A stretch of DNA of 36,477 nucleotides from Chthonobacter rhizosphaerae (GCF_013839525.1 NZ_JACDIS010000021.1:1-36477), one strand, 5' to 3'; positions 15,367 through 24,103 are shown, numbered from the stretch's first letter. Notes: generated by a model not told the origin, from the sequence alone. Translations and numbers: made by a program.

Positions 15367-15960
15367 GCCCAGCTCATGAAACAGGGTCGCATAATGATGG
15401 CTGGCGCTCTCAAAGGCAGCTGCCTCGACCATGTGAATGGTATCGGTCGCCGGGCGGTAGAAGCACTGGGCCTTGTCGGGAACGATCTTGGCTCCCGTCT
15501 TAGCCACAACCTCCTCAATGTCCGGTCTGCGCTCGACGGGCTTCAGAACGACCGGGGTAGGGCGGAACTGGTCGCATCCGTCCACCTGGTCGAGATTGAA
15601 CACGGAATAGCCCGTGAACAGCAGGAGCCTTTCGGCCTCTTCCTCACCAGACGCGGCATCGTTGAAGGCCTTCTTGATTTCGATAGGCCTGACGACCGGG
15701 ACGCTTCTCTCCGATTTCCGGACTTGGCCACCTACCGACGTCCACTGGTTATAGGTCGCCCATAGGTTCGTGCTGTAGCCGAGCTGATTGATATCCAGCC
15801 AGATCGAATTGAAGCCCCTGTAGGCCCTAGAGGTCACCGGATTGACCGGAAATCCTATCTGATCGGTCGCCCAAGGCCTTACCCATGGGGCGCGGCCTTC
15901 TTTCTCTATGACTGCCAACAGGCGATTGGTGACGGTCTCCGAGAGCTGTTCGAGCTTCAC
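15310..15960 (-). pseudogene. ardC: ArdC-like antirestriction protein, C-terminally truncated
   Basis: Residues 1-120 form the ArdC N-terminal ssDNA-binding domain (LSETVTNRLLAVIEKEGRAPWVRPW, PVTSRAYRGFNSIWL). Then comes the start of the zinc metallopeptidase-like domain up to ATLFHELGH. The family continues HELGHWTGH...; here the sequence changes right after GH to NAVTRIMPHPACMRLNS and stops. About 80 residues, including the rest of the zinc site, are missing. The GTG start (15960) overlaps the regulator stop (TAGTG), so both genes form one operon. ArdC proteins protect incoming single-stranded plasmid DNA from restriction. Whether the N-terminal DNA-binding part still acts is unknown. Confidence 0.8.
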
Positions 15961-16208
15961 TAAGCCCCCACAGTCTCCGGCTTGGACACAGGCTCGACGC
16001 CTCCCGTATCCGTGAAGCGAAGCCCTCCCGACTGGAACGCCTGAGTTAGTTTCGAGACGGTCGCAAAGCTCGCGTCGGCAATTCCGTTACGTTCCAGCCT
16101 TCTAATTGTCTGCGTAGTAATACCCGTAATATTAGCAAGTTCTTTCTGTGAAAAACCGACATAAGCCCTAGCGGCTCTTAGTTGCTCTGCCTTTAATTCC
16201 GAAACCAT
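15960..16208 (-). CDS. XRE-family transcriptional regulator
   Basis: An 82-aa protein with a helix-turn-helix of the Cro/CI type: LRAARAYVGFSQKELANITGITTQTIRRLERNG. It is translationally coupled to the ardC remnant. A 10-bp perfect inverted repeat lies in the divergent intergenic region (16233-16298) and is the likely operator. It probably represses its own operon and perhaps the opposite gene at 16317. Confidence 0.85.
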   Translation of the reverse strand: MVSELKAEQLRAARAYVGFSQKELANITGITTQTIRRLERNGIADASFATVSKLTQAFQSGGLRFTDTGGVEPVSKPETVGA

Positions 16209-16232
16209 GCAAAAAAATACTCCTATGTTGCA

Positions 16233-16298
16233 TTTTGTTGTTGCACTTAACGTTTGTATGGTGTAGTTTATACTTATTAAGATCGAAAAACAACAAAA
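16233..16298. promoter_or_regulatory. Divergent regulatory region with 10-bp inverted repeat
   Basis: TTTTGTTGTT (16233-16242) and AACAACAAAA (16289-16298) are perfect reverse complements, 46 bases apart, in an AT-rich stretch between the XRE gene and the plus-strand 84-aa gene. The left arm extends as TTTTGTTGTTGCAC and a related TGTTGCA precedes it. The layout suits two operator half-regions flanking overlapping promoters. Confidence 0.55.
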
Positions 16299-16316
16299 TA
16301 GATTGCAGATATACTA

Positions 16317-16571
16317 ATGAGCACAAGAATACTCCGCAATGTAATGACGACAGCTTGGGAAATCTCCCGTAAAGCCAAAGCCATTTATGGCGGCAACGTG
16401 CGCGAATATTTATCTCTGGCTTTGAAGGACGCTTGGAAGCAATGCGACCCTTACAGAACGAGCCTAAAGGCAACCCATGAACTCATTGCCGAGCTTCGTG
16501 CAAGAAACGTCAACCTAGCTAGTCACGGACCCCGATCAATGCAGGGAGCGGCCCACTGGATAGGCCGATAG
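16317..16571 (+). CDS. Small conserved phage/plasmid protein, 84 aa
   Basis: MSTRILRNVMTTAWEISRKAKAIYGGNVREYLSLALKDAWKQ resembles a short module seen in many phage and mobile-element hypothetical proteins (pattern AWEIARKAAKKFGG-x-VKEYF-x-ALK-x-AW). Its function is unknown. It reads divergently from the XRE/ardC operon and begins the phage-like part of the plasmid. The start has only a weak ribosome binding site. Confidence 0.6.
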   Translation: MSTRILRNVMTTAWEISRKAKAIYGGNVREYLSLALKDAWKQCDPYRTSLKATHELIAELRARNVNLASHGPRSMQGAAHWIGR

Positions 16572-16618
16572 AGTTTTTAAGTACGTTACAACCCAATTTC
16601 ATTGAAAGGAAAAAGACT

Positions 16619-16804
16619 ATGAGCACGAATCCTGTCGAAGCCGAAGCCGCCTACCGTAAGACCTTTGTGGATATTGCCCGGTCGCGCCTTGCCCTGCTGA
16701 TAAGCATTGATGCGCCGGAAGCCACCCTTGATAGAGAGCGCCGCTTGCTTGCCCTTGCCGAGCAGCTTCTTGCCGAAGTCACCCCAACAGCCCAAGCAGC
16801 ATAG
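16619..16804 (+). CDS. Small helical protein, YRK/DAP paralogue 1
   Basis: A 61-aa protein with a strong ribosome binding site (gaaaggaaa). The stretch AAYRKTFVDIARSRLALLISIDAPEATLDRERRLLAL aligns with the 57-aa protein at 30291 (VKYRKATIQLAEARLHALYLVDAPQAMIEREESLVQF), sharing YRK, A-x-x-RL, DAP-x-A and RE-x-x-L. Two diverged copies on one plasmid imply a real family. No function is recognised. Confidence 0.6.
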   Translation: MSTNPVEAEAAYRKTFVDIARSRLALLISIDAPEATLDRERRLLALAEQLLAEVTPTAQAA

Positions 16805-16812
16805 GAGAAGCC

Positions 16813-17238
16813 ATGACAATCACCGCCTATGCAAACGCCTACAGCACCGCTGCCAGCCGCTACGACGAGATCGAAAGCAAACCACTTGGCGCAACTACGC
16901 CGGAGGAGGAGGCCGAGGCGACTACGCTTTACGAGGAGATGGTCAGCCTTGAGCATCTGATCCTCAATGCCCGCCCTTCCACGCCTTCTGAGGCCACCCT
17001 TCAGCTAGCGATAGCGAAGTCCTGTCTCCGGCGGTTGGTAGATGATTGCAGCGAGGAGGGGGTCTGTGAGCCTGTGTTCGATCAGGCTACCGCTGAGGCT
17101 TGCCTGCGCGCTCTCTCATCGTCCGTTATCACCCTTGCGACGAATGGGGCTGAGTACCCTGACTACGCGCTTCTCAGCCGATTCCTGAACCCATCCGAAC
17201 GTTCAGCGACCGAAGCCCCCCACACGGTCGCCGCGTAA
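16813..17238 (+). CDS. Hypothetical acidic protein, 141 aa
   Basis: It starts 8 bases after the preceding gene behind a good site (aggaga), so the two are probably cotranscribed, and is followed by a clear terminator at 17263. The protein is acidic and helical (ATTPEEEAEATTLYEEMVSLEHLI) with three Cys residues in the centre and no recognised motif. The family is unknown. Confidence 0.6.
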   Translation: MTITAYANAYSTAASRYDEIESKPLGATTPEEEAEATTLYEEMVSLEHLILNARPSTPSEATLQLAIAKSCLRRLVDDCSEEGVCEPVFDQATAEACLRALSSSVITLATNGAEYPDYALLSRFLNPSERSATEAPHTVAA

Positions 17239-17262
17239 CTGCCTTCCCCCGAGGCAGCAAAG

Positions 17263-17299
17263 AACCCGCTAGGCCCCCCACCTAGCGGGTTCCCCTTTA
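17263..17299 (+). terminator. Rho-independent terminator
   Basis: AACCCGCTAG (17263-17272) pairs perfectly with CTAGCGGGTT (17282-17291) around a C-rich loop, followed by ccccttt. It ends the 16317-17238 gene group and may also serve the converging SSB gene. Confidence 0.8.
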
Positions 17300-17305
17300 G
17301 AAGGC

Positions 17306-17668
17306 CTAAGACGGCTCGCGATCTTTCCTCGGCAAGAGGGTCAACTCGCCTCGGAATTTAGGCAGGACGATCTCCGTCACCTTCTGCTTCTGTCCGTCAC
17401 GGTCAATCTCGCGGGTTTGCATCTGACCCTCCACCGCGATCAAATCGCCCTTGCGGACATGCTTGTTGAAAACCTCATTGATCCGCTGATTATAGGAAAC
17501 CACGCTGTGCCAGGTCGTGCGCTCTTTCTTCTCCCCGGCGCTGTCCTGCCAGGTTTCCTTAGTTGCCACCGACACAGAGACAGCAGTATCGCCATTTCCA
17601 ATGTCACGTGATTTTGGATCGTTTCCAGTAAAACCCAGTACAAATGCTTTGTTGATTGTGCCGCTCAT
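17306..17668 (-). CDS. ssb: Single-stranded DNA-binding protein without acidic tip
   Basis: An OB-fold SSB of 120 aa: INKAFVLGFTGNDPKSRDIGNGDTAVSVSVATKETWQD, then TTWHSVVSYNQRINEVFNKHVRKGDLIAVEGQMQTRE. The start at 17668 follows a ggagaaaag site. Bacterial SSBs normally have a flexible linker and an acidic DDDIPF tip; this one ends LLPRKDREPS directly after the OB fold. It could coat ssDNA but should not recruit the host partners that use the tip. Phage and plasmid SSBs may lack the tip; here another plasmid protein (36336 through 416) carries one. Confidence 0.88.
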   Translation of the reverse strand: MSGTINKAFVLGFTGNDPKSRDIGNGDTAVSVSVATKETWQDSAGEKKERTTWHSVVSYNQRINEVFNKHVRKGDLIAVEGQMQTREIDRDGQKQKVTEIVLPKFRGELTLLPRKDREPS

Positions 17669-17782
17669 CACTTTTCTCCGAAAATAAATGAAATTTCTAT
17701 CGCAATGAGACCACATAAAAGATAAAATTTCAATGTATAACCATGAGTATTGATTGGATCATAATGTAAGCGGCGGAAAGGA

Positions 17783-18010
17783 ATGGAAAAATGCAAAAGT
17801 GATTTTCAGCTCGTTGAGGAACTTTTTGCGCGCCTCTGGAAAAGCGTTGATGAGTTCAGATCCGAGAACCAAATCGGAGCCGCAGCTGTAATCGGAACAC
17901 TGGATATGCTAAAAATGAGGTTGTTTATACTCAACGAAGCCGCTATAACGAATGAAAGAGCGTTGGTTGAAGAAGCTCAGAAGTTGAAAGACCAATCTAC
18001 ATGCCAATGA
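17783..18010 (+). CDS. Hypothetical protein, 75 aa
   Basis: A small helical protein divergent from ssb, with a good ribosome binding site (ggaaagg). Sequence: MEKCKSDFQLVEELFARLWKSVDEFRSENQIGAAAVIGTLDML... No family is recognised; two Cys residues, one near each end. It precedes the virion-like genes. Confidence 0.55.
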   Translation: MEKCKSDFQLVEELFARLWKSVDEFRSENQIGAAAVIGTLDMLKMRLFILNEAAITNERALVEEAQKLKDQSTCQ

Positions 18011-18123
18011 TGGCGGTATAGATCGGTTTTATACTTGATAACTAAACAAGAACGATATACCATAGGTATGTCGTGATTTGGCATGTCTAAGCCGCACCAC
18101 GATGATATGTGGGAGGCGAAGGT

Positions 18124-19179
18124 ATGGCACTTATCGATATTGATGGATTAGTTCAACAGTTAGCGTTTCAGGGTGGAATACTCTCCCCCGGTACACAGCA
18201 ACAGCCAGCACAACGACAGCCGCAGGGATTTCTGAACGGCCCCGGAATGAGCCAAGCGCTCCTATCTCTTGGCTCGACACTGGCTGAAGCGAATGAGCGC
18301 GGGTATGGACTCGGTTCCGGCTTGGCGTTCGGCGCTCAGGCCTTCGGGAACTCTCTACAGCAAGAGAGAGACAGAATAGCTATGGCAGAGCGGGAAGCGA
18401 CCCGCGATCGTATGGCCACGCTCAAGGACCTCATCGACATTCAGATGGGGCAGAAGGAACTAAACCTTCGCATGAGCGATGCCGCCCTTAAGCGGCGCAT
18501 GTTCGAAGCAGAAATGGCCAAGGCCAGAAACGCACCGCCTCAAACTACGGGTTTGCCCGAAGGATACATGTGGGGCACAAACGGCCAAGCCGTGCCCATT
18601 CCGGGCATTGAAGGAGGCGCAATTAAGCCAGAGGCCCGAGTTTTCGGTTTGCAAGTGGCAGAGGGCGCGACACCTACCAAAGACGACGCGGCAGCAGTTA
18701 AAACTGTCCGTCAGGCGTATATCCAACTCCAAACACTAATACCTGAATATCGAGGTCTTGTTGAGGAATATGGCTCCGAAATCGAAGGTTCTGGGGCTGC
18801 TAACCTCCTTCAGCAGAAACAGGCGCAAATCGCTCTACAAGTTAAAAACCTTGAAGAGTTAGGCGCTCTACAGGAAGCCGACCGCGCCGTCATCAATGAC
18901 ATGCTCGGATCGCCGGTCAGAAAGCCCAGCCCCTACGGGCTTGATACGCTAAATCCTTTGCGCGGATTGCCTTGGATCGGTGACAAGGATCGCTCACTCC
19001 GCCAGATTGAAAGCTTCGATAAGTACATCAAGGATCGGTACGACACCGCCTTGAGCAATCGTGGGTATACGGAGACCACCCAGCCTCCGGCACCACAGCC
19101 AACCGCAGGTGAGACAGGCAACCTCTCGCCTGCGGAACAGGCCGAGCTTCAGCAACTCCGACAAAGGTTCGGTCGCTGA
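18124..19179 (+). CDS. Phage-like virion/ejection protein 1
   Basis: A 351-aa protein; the ATG at 18124 follows ggaggcg. The N-terminus is Gln/Pro-rich (GTQQQPAQRQPQGFLNGPG), followed by GMSQALLSLGSTLAEANERGYGLGSGLAFGAQAFGNSL and a long helical stretch (QQERDRIAMAEREATRDRMATLKDLIDIQ). This pattern is common in structural genes of short-tailed phages beside the internal virion proteins. The stop overlaps the next start (TGATG), so the trio is coupled. I infer an ejection or internal virion protein. No capsid, portal or terminase is present on the plasmid. Confidence 0.6.
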   Translation: MALIDIDGLVQQLAFQGGILSPGTQQQPAQRQPQGFLNGPGMSQALLSLGSTLAEANERGYGLGSGLAFGAQAFGNSLQQERDRIAMAEREATRDRMATLKDLIDIQMGQKELNLRMSDAALKRRMFEAEMAKARNAPPQTTGLPEGYMWGTNGQAVPIPGIEGGAIKPEARVFGLQVAEGATPTKDDAAAVKTVRQAYIQLQTLIPEYRGLVEEYGSEIEGSGAANLLQQKQAQIALQVKNLEELGALQEADRAVINDMLGSPVRKPSPYGLDTLNPLRGLPWIGDKDRSLRQIESFDKYIKDRYDTALSNRGYTETTQPPAPQPTAGETGNLSPAEQAELQQLRQRFGR

Positions 19180-21629
19180 TGTTCGAGAAGGCATATAAAC
19201 AAACCCGCGCTTTCGAAGGCGGTTACGCCAACCATCCCAATGATCGGGGTGGCGCAACCATTTTTGGCATTTCCTCCAAATACTGGCCGGAGGATTTCGC
19301 CCTTGTGAAATCGCTTGTCGATCAGGGTAGGACCGACGAGGCGGAAGCCTACACCCGCGACTTTTACAAAAAGAATTTTTGGGATGCCTCCGGAGCTGAG
19401 AACGCCTCGCCCGAGATGCAACCGCTCATCTTCGACGCTGCCGTCAATCACGGGGTTGGAGCAGCAAAGAGAATGTTCGCTTCAGCAGGGAGCGACCCCA
19501 CCGCGTTCCTTGATGCCCGTCAGGGGTACATGGACCAAATCGTCCAGAACGACCCCTCACAGGCTGTTTTCCAGCAGGGTTGGCAGAACCGCGTGGATGG
19601 CCAACGCATGCCCGAGCCGGTCCGGACTGCGTCGGACAGCCAGAGCGTCGAAACACTCAACGGCAGCTTTGCCAGCATGTCGGTTGGGGATGAGCGAGAG
19701 GAGCTTGTAGCCCTTCGCAGGCTTGCAGAGCTGGAGGACAAGGCCGCGCAATCCCCGAGCTTCACGGACAAGGTAGGGCAGGCCGTTGATCGCCGCGCCT
19801 CCATGGCCGCAGACATCCAGAAAGCGACCCGCGATGGGAAGCAAACGAAGGCCGAAGAAATCTGGCAGCTTGCAGGGAAGGGCGGTGCAGGGTTGGCCGG
19901 AGATGTGGCTGGAGCGGCTATTTCCAGCGGGTTCCAGGCACTTCCGGACTACATCGAGCAGCCGATCCGTTCAGCGGGCCGAGCTGTCATGGATAGTCCC
20001 ATAGGCGGGATATTGAATTTCGCCGCAGAACAATATGGCGATTTCGCCCAGAACCACCCCCGTGCCGCCCGCAATGTCGAAGCTACCGCGAACATGGCGG
20101 GACTCGCTGTTCCAGCGAAGGCAGCACCTTCGGCCCTTGCTACCACCGCCGCCTCGGCAAGGGCCGGAGGCTTGCTGGCCGATAAGGTTTCTGCATCAGG
20201 TCTGGGCCTTCTGGATATGGTCAAACGGCCTGCTACGAACGCCTATGATGATCTTGTCCGGCCTGTCCTCCCCAATGCGGTTGAGGACCCGAGCCTGATC
20301 GCTCGCAATCAAGCGAGGGCGGGAGAAAAGCTTCTTCAACGGCTTGAGCAGGACGGCATCTCTCTGGACGACATGCAGTCTCTCGGGAACCAGTCCATCT
20401 ATGAACGCGGTGGAGAGAATATCGAACGACTGGGCGAAGCGATCTCTCAGATGCCCGGTAAGGGTGCCACGATAGCGCGCGACTATGCCGAAGCCGCATT
20501 AGACGAGCAGGCGAGCCGCGTTCTCGACCATGTTTCCCGTTTTGTGAGCGGCAAGACGGACTACGCCTCTGAGATCGACAGCGTGATCCAGACCGGACGC
20601 CGGAAAGCCTCGCCCTTGTATGACGCGGCTTATGAGGGCAATCCGTCGATGAAATCCAAAACGCTGAACCGCCTTCTAGAGACACCTGCCGGGAAGGCTG
20701 CGCTCGGCAAAGCCCGTACAAAGATGTTGAACGATCCCGATCTCGCCGAACTTCCGGCGATAAAGGCAATGGGGATCAGGATCGACCTGAAAAATATGAA
20801 GGCTAAGGACGCGTCCAACGGCCTGAACCTGCGCACCCTCGACTATGTGAAGCGAGCGCTGGATGACCAAATTCTGGCAGCGCGTAAGAACCCGGACCTG
20901 GCTGACGATGCCCGGATCATTACCAACCTGAAGAAGCAGCTGGTAGCCGAGATCGACCGTCTGGATTACGCCTCGACAGGCGGGAAGTACATGAAAGCCC
21001 GGGATGCCTCCCGAGGCTACCTTGAGGACGTGGACGCTTTCGAAACGGGGCAGACCTTCCACAAGCTCACGACCGGAGAAATCAAGGCCAAGCTCAGAGG
21101 CATGTCCGAGAGCGAGCGCGACCTTTTCCGCATGGGCATCTCCAAGCGGATTGGCGACCTGATCGACAACGCAGGAGACAATACCAACCTATCCCGCCTG
21201 ATCGTTGGCAAGAAAGGGCTGCGAGAGCGGTTAGAAGCCGCTCTTGGTCCGGAGGAATACGCGCAGCTTAAAGCGGCTCTCGACGGTGAGAAAACCCAGT
21301 TCATCAAGGCTCAACGGCTGAAGGGCGGAAGCCGAACCAGCCGCATGCAATCCGAGAAAGAAGACCTGTCCGCAAACGCGTTCGACGCCCTTCAGGACGT
21401 GCAGCGCCGAGGCATCCTCGGCACGGTAAGCGACAGGGCATCTCAGTATGTCGCGGGCCGCTATGTCGTGGGCAATGAGGGGGTATCCGAAGAGATTGCC
21501 CGAGTTCTCTTCGAACGCGATCCTACCCGACGCGATGAGATGCTGAAGAAAATCATCGATCAATCAGCCAAGAAGCCCAAGAAGGCCAATGGGCAAAAAG
21601 CAAAAACAACAAGCAAGGAAGGTAAGTAA
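19179..21629 (+). CDS. Phage-like internal virion protein with GH108 muramidase domain
   Basis: An 816-aa protein. Residues 1-155 are a glycoside hydrolase 108/PG_binding_3 module: RAFEGGYANHPNDRGGATIFGIS with candidate catalytic Glu13, then FDAAVNHGVGAAKRMF and FQQGWQNRVD, as in peptidoglycan-degrading N-acetylmuramidases. The remainder is a long helical region, with an Ala/Gly-rich hydrophobic stretch at about 225-345 and charged helices to the end (KKPKKANGQKAKTTSKEGK). A muramidase on a large helical protein is the plan of podovirus ejection proteins such as T7 gp16, which open the cell wall for DNA entry. Start and stop overlap the neighbours by one base (TGATG, TAATG). Its job without a capsid is unclear. 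Confidence 0.75.
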   Translation: MFEKAYKQTRAFEGGYANHPNDRGGATIFGISSKYWPEDFALVKSLVDQGRTDEAEAYTRDFYKKNFWDASGAENASPEMQPLIFDAAVNHGVGAAKRMFASAGSDPTAFLDARQGYMDQIVQNDPSQAVFQQGWQNRVDGQRMPEPVRTASDSQSVETLNGSFASMSVGDEREELVALRRLAELEDKAAQSPSFTDKVGQAVDRRASMAADIQKATRDGKQTKAEEIWQLAGKGGAGLAGDVAGAAISSGFQALPDYIEQPIRSAGRAVMDSPIGGILNFAAEQYGDFAQNHPRAARNVEATANMAGLAVPAKAAPSALATTAASARAGGLLADKVSASGLGLLDMVKRPATNAYDDLVRPVLPNAVEDPSLIARNQARAGEKLLQRLEQDGISLDDMQSLGNQSIYERGGENIERLGEAISQMPGKGATIARDYAEAALDEQASRVLDHVSRFVSGKTDYASEIDSVIQTGRRKASPLYDAAYEGNPSMKSKTLNRLLETPAGKAALGKARTKMLNDPDLAELPAIKAMGIRIDLKNMKAKDASNGLNLRTLDYVKRALDDQILAARKNPDLADDARIITNLKKQLVAEIDRLDYASTGGKYMKARDASRGYLEDVDAFETGQTFHKLTTGEIKAKLRGMSESERDLFRMGISKRIGDLIDNAGDNTNLSRLIVGKKGLRERLEAALGPEEYAQLKAALDGEKTQFIKAQRLKGGSRTSRMQSEKEDLSANAFDALQDVQRRGILGTVSDRASQYVAGRYVVGNEGVSEEIARVLFERDPTRRDEMLKKIIDQSAKKPKKANGQKAKTTSKEGK

Positions 21630-22543
21630 TGGGCGGAGGAAAAGGCGGAGGCTCAGGGAAAACGACCACGACGAGTAAGCCGTATTTACAGACTGAAGTT
21701 AAGAACGCAGCCAATCAGGCAACAAAACTGATGAAGGCCGGTCAGCCCGCATATTTTCCGGGACAAACGTATGTCGGCTACTCGCCGGAGACGGAGCAGG
21801 CCCTCAGCTTGATAACGCAGCGAGCAACCAACGGCTCGCCGCTGATGACGACTGCAAACAAGACGATGCAGGGCACTCTGGACGGAAGCTATTTGAGCAG
21901 CAATCCGTACCTCGACGAGATCGTAAGCCGGTCGCTTGATGACGTTTCTCGAAAATACACCGAGCAGGTCCTTCCGGGCCTCGCGTCCAATTTTGCCAGC
22001 TCGGGCAGATATGGCTCGGGCATTCAGCAGAATCTGACGGCTGATGCTATCGGTCAACTTGGCAAGGAAGCCATGGGTGTGGCGTCCGGTATTCGGTATG
22101 ACAACTACAACACCGAGAGAGATCGGCAAATGACCGCCCTCGGCATGGCCCCAACGTATGCAGCGAATGACTACATCGATGCTAATCAACTCATGGGGGT
22201 TGGCTCCGCAAGGGAGGCACTTAAACAGGCTGAACTTCAGGACGAAATGGATCGTTACTGGTATACCGCGAACGCGAAAAACAATGCGTTGGATCAGTAC
22301 ATCAACCGCATATCACAGCTGAATGGCGGATATGGTACTGAGACCAAGAGAGGAACAACCGCCAGCAGGGCAGGGGGTCTCCTTGCAGGAGGGATCAGCG
22401 CTCTCGGCATAGCATCTGGCCTTGGCGCGTTCGGCTCCGGGGGGCTGTTTGGATTGTTGGGATCTGGGGCCGCAACAGGATCCTCAATCCCAGCAGCAAG
22501 CACCGCCCTTGCAGGAACCGGTGCACGATACATGCTCGGTTAA
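21629..22543 (+). CDS. Phage-like virion structural protein 3
   Basis: A 304-aa protein beginning MGGGKGGGSGKTTTTSKPYL, then AYFPGQTYVGYSPETEQALSL, SSNPYLDEIVSRSLDDVSRKYTEQVLPGLASNFASSGRYGSG and a C-terminal Gly/Ala-rich hydrophobic region (GLLAGGISALGIASGLGAFGSGG). The Gly-rich start with NPYLD and GRxGSG is typical of virion structural proteins found beside ejection proteins in podoviruses. It is the last gene of the coupled trio. The hydrophobic tail could insert into a membrane during DNA delivery (inference). Confidence 0.65.
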   Translation: MGGGKGGGSGKTTTTSKPYLQTEVKNAANQATKLMKAGQPAYFPGQTYVGYSPETEQALSLITQRATNGSPLMTTANKTMQGTLDGSYLSSNPYLDEIVSRSLDDVSRKYTEQVLPGLASNFASSGRYGSGIQQNLTADAIGQLGKEAMGVASGIRYDNYNTERDRQMTALGMAPTYAANDYIDANQLMGVGSAREALKQAELQDEMDRYWYTANAKNNALDQYINRISQLNGGYGTETKRGTTASRAGGLLAGGISALGIASGLGAFGSGGLFGLLGSGAATGSSIPAASTALAGTGARYMLG

Positions 22544-22585
22544 CTGGAGACCTAAGAACCTGCTTTTAGTACGTAAAGACGATTG

Positions 22586-22611
22586 AGGCGTTTGCTCACA
22601 GGCAATCGCCT
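22586..22611. terminator. Hairpin between converging genes
   Basis: AGGCGTTTGC and GCAATCGCCT form a 10-bp stem with one T-T mismatch around a 6-base loop. It lies between the end of the virion-like operon and the converging regulator gene. No strong T run follows, so termination is only probable. Confidence 0.4.
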
Positions 22612-22637
22612 AATCAGGCTGCCCTGCGATTGCAGGA

Positions 22638-23435
22638 CTATCCTCCGGTTCGCTCTACCGAGGCAAGGAGCCCAGATCGAGACAGCAGGCTTTCCATGGC
22701 TTCGGGAAATTGCGGCTCAAGGAGAGAGGAGTCCTGCTCACCGAGAAGTTCGTCGAAGTCGGCTCGCCTTGCAGACGAGTCTAGGTCCCAAAGGTAGCAC
22801 GGGGACGAGAAAAGACGGTCAGCTGGAGAGGCTCCTGACATCACCCCGTAGCGATCTTGCCTGCGCGCTCCGCCTACCGGCGTAAGTATGAGTGTGCGGG
22901 CGAGAGGAGTATCTTCTATGTGACCGAACATAAACAACGACGACATGTATTCGTAATAGAATCCCCTATAGATGATTTCTCTACCATCGCTATTCGGCCT
23001 GCGAGCTTTGAATACAGGAACTGTGAGCCTGCTATCGATCTCGAATAGCTCCATCCATGTGACCGCAATTCGCTCATTTTTTAAAAGAGAGAAAAGTATA
23101 TAACGACCTGCAGATTTTCGCTCTGAGTCCTGCAATATAAACTGGTCAAGACATAGCCGATTGAGAACGTATTCAAAACTTACAGGTCGGAAATTATCGA
23201 TATCGCTTGGCTTCTTGATGCTATTGTCTTTGTAATATGTCTCCATTTTGTTCAGAACATCAAAGGTGCCAGGGGTTCGTTTGGCGTTAAGTCGATATAT
23301 GAAATGAACATTGACGCCAATCTTATCGGCGATCACCTTGTACGAAAGCCCATGCGCGTCGTTCAAATGTTCAATGAGCAACCGCAGGCGTGAGGACTTT
23401 TCGGGCGATAGTAGCTGTGTTGCTGGCTGTTCCAT
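22638..23435 (-). CDS. Helix-turn-helix regulator-like protein
   Basis: A 265-aa protein from ATG 23435; the frame is open further upstream but that extension is not needed. Residues 13-50 resemble a DNA-binding helix-turn-helix: SSRLRLLIEHLNDAHGLSYKVIADKIGVNVHFIYRLNAKRTPGT. The remaining 200 residues (FRPVSFEYVLNRLCLDQFILQ...) are unfamiliar and could be a sensing domain. It is convergent with the virion trio and divergent from the exported protein genes. A regulator of this phage-like region is a reasonable inference. Confidence 0.65.
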   Translation of the reverse strand: MEQPATQLLSPEKSSRLRLLIEHLNDAHGLSYKVIADKIGVNVHFIYRLNAKRTPGTFDVLNKMETYYKDNSIKKPSDIDNFRPVSFEYVLNRLCLDQFILQDSERKSAGRYILFSLLKNERIAVTWMELFEIDSRLTVPVFKARRPNSDGREIIYRGFYYEYMSSLFMFGHIEDTPLARTLILTPVGGARRQDRYGVMSGASPADRLFSSPCYLWDLDSSARRADFDELLGEQDSSLLEPQFPEAMESLLSRSGLLASVERTGG

Positions 23436-23716
23436 CGCAAGGCGCCCCTTTCCCCCCTTACAACCAATTCTGCGACGTCCAGGCAAAATTTGCAACGCGT
23501 GCGCAGATTTTGCTCTCAATCCGACAATGAAGTATAGTTTTGTTAAAAGTGGGCAAGGTCGGTTAAAATAGTCCTACTCTGAGCAACGCCGTCCCAAAAC
23601 GCAAATAACAGACAGAATTAGTCTAAACAATTGCTCTTCAAAAAGCTCATGGAATGACCCTACATGTCTTTTGCGACCCAAGAGAGGGCGCGAAAGCACT
23701 GAGAGGAGTATTCCTC

Positions 23717-24103
23717 ATGAGCAAGATCATCATCGCATCGGTGGCGGGTACTGCGCTGGCCGGTGCGTTGGTTTCGGCGAGCCCGGCGAGCGCCGAAACG
23801 TTCGAGATCATCATCTGCAAGGAGGCGCTCGTCGCCGCTCCCGCAGCTGCGGCCTGTGCCGGAGCCGGGTTGCTGATCCACGAGCTCTTCGTGGCCGATA
23901 AGCCCTTCGGGCCGAACGGCGAGCTGATGAAGATCATTTCCGCGCCGGTGAAGATCGTGGACGGCAACATCGAGGGTGTCGTCCGTGAGAGCGGTGAGGT
24001 CGCCAAGTTCCTGCGTGTGACCATCGGCGTCAGCATCCGCGACATCGAGCGCTACGGCATCTTCGGCGGGCCGAACTCGATCTTCCGTAAGCCGCTGGGC
24101 TGA
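23717..24103 (+). CDS. Exported protein, 128 aa, with shared C-terminal domain
   Basis: A clear Sec signal peptide (MSKIIIASVAGTALAGALVSASPASA, cleavage after residue 26) is followed by ETFEIIICKEALVAAPAAAACAG, two Cys that could form a disulfide, and a C-terminal region (75-125) containing SIRDIERYGIFGGPNSIFRK. This region is related to residues 169-218 of the next gene. A gagaggag site supports the ATG at 23717. It is periplasmic or secreted; no known family is recognised. The pair lies between a regulator and the phage-like replication module. Confidence 0.7.
   Translation: MSKIIIASVAGTALAGALVSASPASAETFEIIICKEALVAAPAAAACAGAGLLIHELFVADKPFGPNGELMKIISAPVKIVDGNIEGVVRESGEVAKFLRVTIGVSIRDIERYGIFGGPNSIFRKPLG

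Noticed and set aside
18010-18123. Promoter for the virion-like operon (TTGATA ... TATACC)
   Set aside because: The spacing is 15 bases and the match is weak; the near-palindrome ATACCATAGGTAT nearby may be an operator, but support is too thin for a feature.
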